Of a stretch of 5,031 nucleotides of DNA, positions 4,300 to 5,031 are shown piece after piece. The notes below the pieces were generated by a model. The model saw only the letters and a list, made by a program, of their open reading frames with translations, made no database searches and had not been told where the DNA came from. The translations under genes and the position numbers were made by a program. Within the stretch, counting starts at the first letter, position 1, and each line of letters starts with the position of its first letter. Origin of the DNA: Moraxellaceae bacterium (lineage in GTDB: Bacteria; Pseudomonadota; Gammaproteobacteria; Pseudomonadales; UBA3067); NCBI GenBank assembly GCA_002401525.1, contig NVTH01000012.1, positions 5,917-10,947 of the forward strand. The letters are read 5' to 3'.

Positions 4300-5031
4300 T
4301 TAAAGTTTTTCGATATGCAAGTTTTCATTATCCAAATGTATATGGACACTGCCTTTCCAATGATTGGCTCGCATATCTTCATCCAACATATAAACCCCAC
4401 CAATGGATACCAGTGAAGCCTCCAAAGACTGACAGAAAATATGTGCGTTATCTTTATCTTCAATACCAGCGATGGCTCTCCCTCTCAAAGGCCCGTAAAT
4501 ATGGATATTTCCGTCAGCAAGGACCTCTGCTCCCGCCCCTACCGCCGCCAGCACTATTAAGTCGCCACCTCGAGCATAAACGCGTTGACCAGACCTTACG
4601 GGCTGCCGAATGATTTTTGTAGCATGGAATTCAGCCTCGTTGGTTTCAATCGCGGCTTGATCGTTGCGTGCTTGAGGCTCCAATTCCTGGTTAGAATCGT
4701 TCGACTCAACACTTCTCATCACTTGTTGTTCAGAGCTTTCCGCTGACGATCTCAGCATCCCAGGAATTCTTCCCAGCCCCAAAACCTGCGCTTGTTGGGA
4801 CTGTACGTCACTCCCACCACGAACCGCAATAGGCACGATACCGTGCCTGCGACAAGTTTCTATTAATCGTTCAAAATCGAGATACTCGCTGGGGTGTTGC
4901 AGTTTTTCCAGGCTAATTATTATCGGCGTTTCGTTAAACAAGTTTGGCGCACTAGAGACTTTTTTCGTCAGCTCCTGCTCAAACCTACGGTAATCAATAT
5001 AAAGCAGCTCAAGCACCATTAAGGTGACCAT
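4300..5031 (-). CDS. minC: Septum site-determining protein MinC, 5' end cut by the window
   Basis: MinC is the FtsZ polymerisation inhibitor that MinD brings to the membrane near the poles. The 243 visible residues contain the N-terminal FtsZ-inhibiting domain (about 1-90), a variable polar linker (about 91-140), and the C-terminal beta-helix (from about 141) that dimerises and binds MinD, with the conserved PVRSGQRVYA at 144-153 (RSGQ contacts MinD) and LADGNIHIYGPLRGRAIAG at 171-189. The first visible residues, MVTLMVLELL, correspond to the strand that in E. coli follows a short leading segment ending in ELKGSS. The frame stays open to the window edge, so about 10-15 residues are probably missing and the ATG at the edge is likely internal. 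It is the first gene of minCDE; its promoter is not in the window. Confidence 0.95.
   Translation of the reverse strand: MVTLMVLELLYIDYRRFEQELTKKVSSAPNLFNETPIIISLEKLQHPSEYLDFERLIETCRRHGIVPIAVRGGSDVQSQQAQVLGLGRIPGMLRSSAESSEQQVMRSVESNDSNQELEPQARNDQAAIETNEAEFHATKIIRQPVRSGQRVYARGGDLIVLAAVGAGAEVLADGNIHIYGPLRGRAIAGIEDKDNAHIFCQSLEASLVSIGGVYMLDEDMRANHWKGSVHIHLDNENLHIEKL

Noticed and set aside
4239..4463. 74-residue minus-strand frame across the minC end and minC-minD gap
   Set aside because: It overlaps minC in another frame and has a composition unlike a real protein; minC and minD are certain.

Overview
This window looks like a piece of a gammaproteobacterial chromosome, with an AT-leaning base composition. 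The MinD and MinE proteins closely resemble the Escherichia coli proteins in length and motifs, and the gene order minC-minD-minE is the usual one for this group. The genus cannot be told from the sequence; a marine or environmental gammaproteobacterium is only a guess.

Layout. (1) Positions 1-187 hold no gene, but they contain a good intrinsic terminator (about 102-141) for the gene to its right. (2) Positions 188-1795, minus strand, encode a cytoplasmic protein with about seven TPR repeats and a C-terminal glycosyltransferase-like (GT-B / GT9-GT41 type) domain. (3) Positions 1796-2213 form a divergent intergenic region of about 420 bases. It carries a convincing extended -10 promoter with an AT palindrome at the UP-element position, reading right. 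(4) Positions 2214-2936, plus strand, contain a cluster of three very small lipoprotein genes of 42, 42 and 27 residues. The first two are paralogues, 32 of 42 residues identical. The third matures to only eight residues and is easily missed by gene callers. A 290-base structured spacer separates genes two and three. (5) A strong bidirectional terminator at 2988-3027 separates the cluster from the min operon, which reads towards it. (6) Positions 3194-5031, minus strand, hold minE, minD and most of minC, which runs off the right edge. minD starts at TTG, and minD and minE overlap by four bases (ATGA).

How they work together. MinC, MinD and MinE form the oscillating inhibitor that keeps the FtsZ ring away from the poles. 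The TPR-glycosyltransferase and the micro-lipoproteins have no visible functional link to Min; they are neighbours on separate transcripts. The most interesting part of the window is the micro-lipoprotein cluster. The first two copies have changed most of the codons in their core without changing one core residue, which shows selection on a tiny membrane-anchored peptide whose role I do not recognise.
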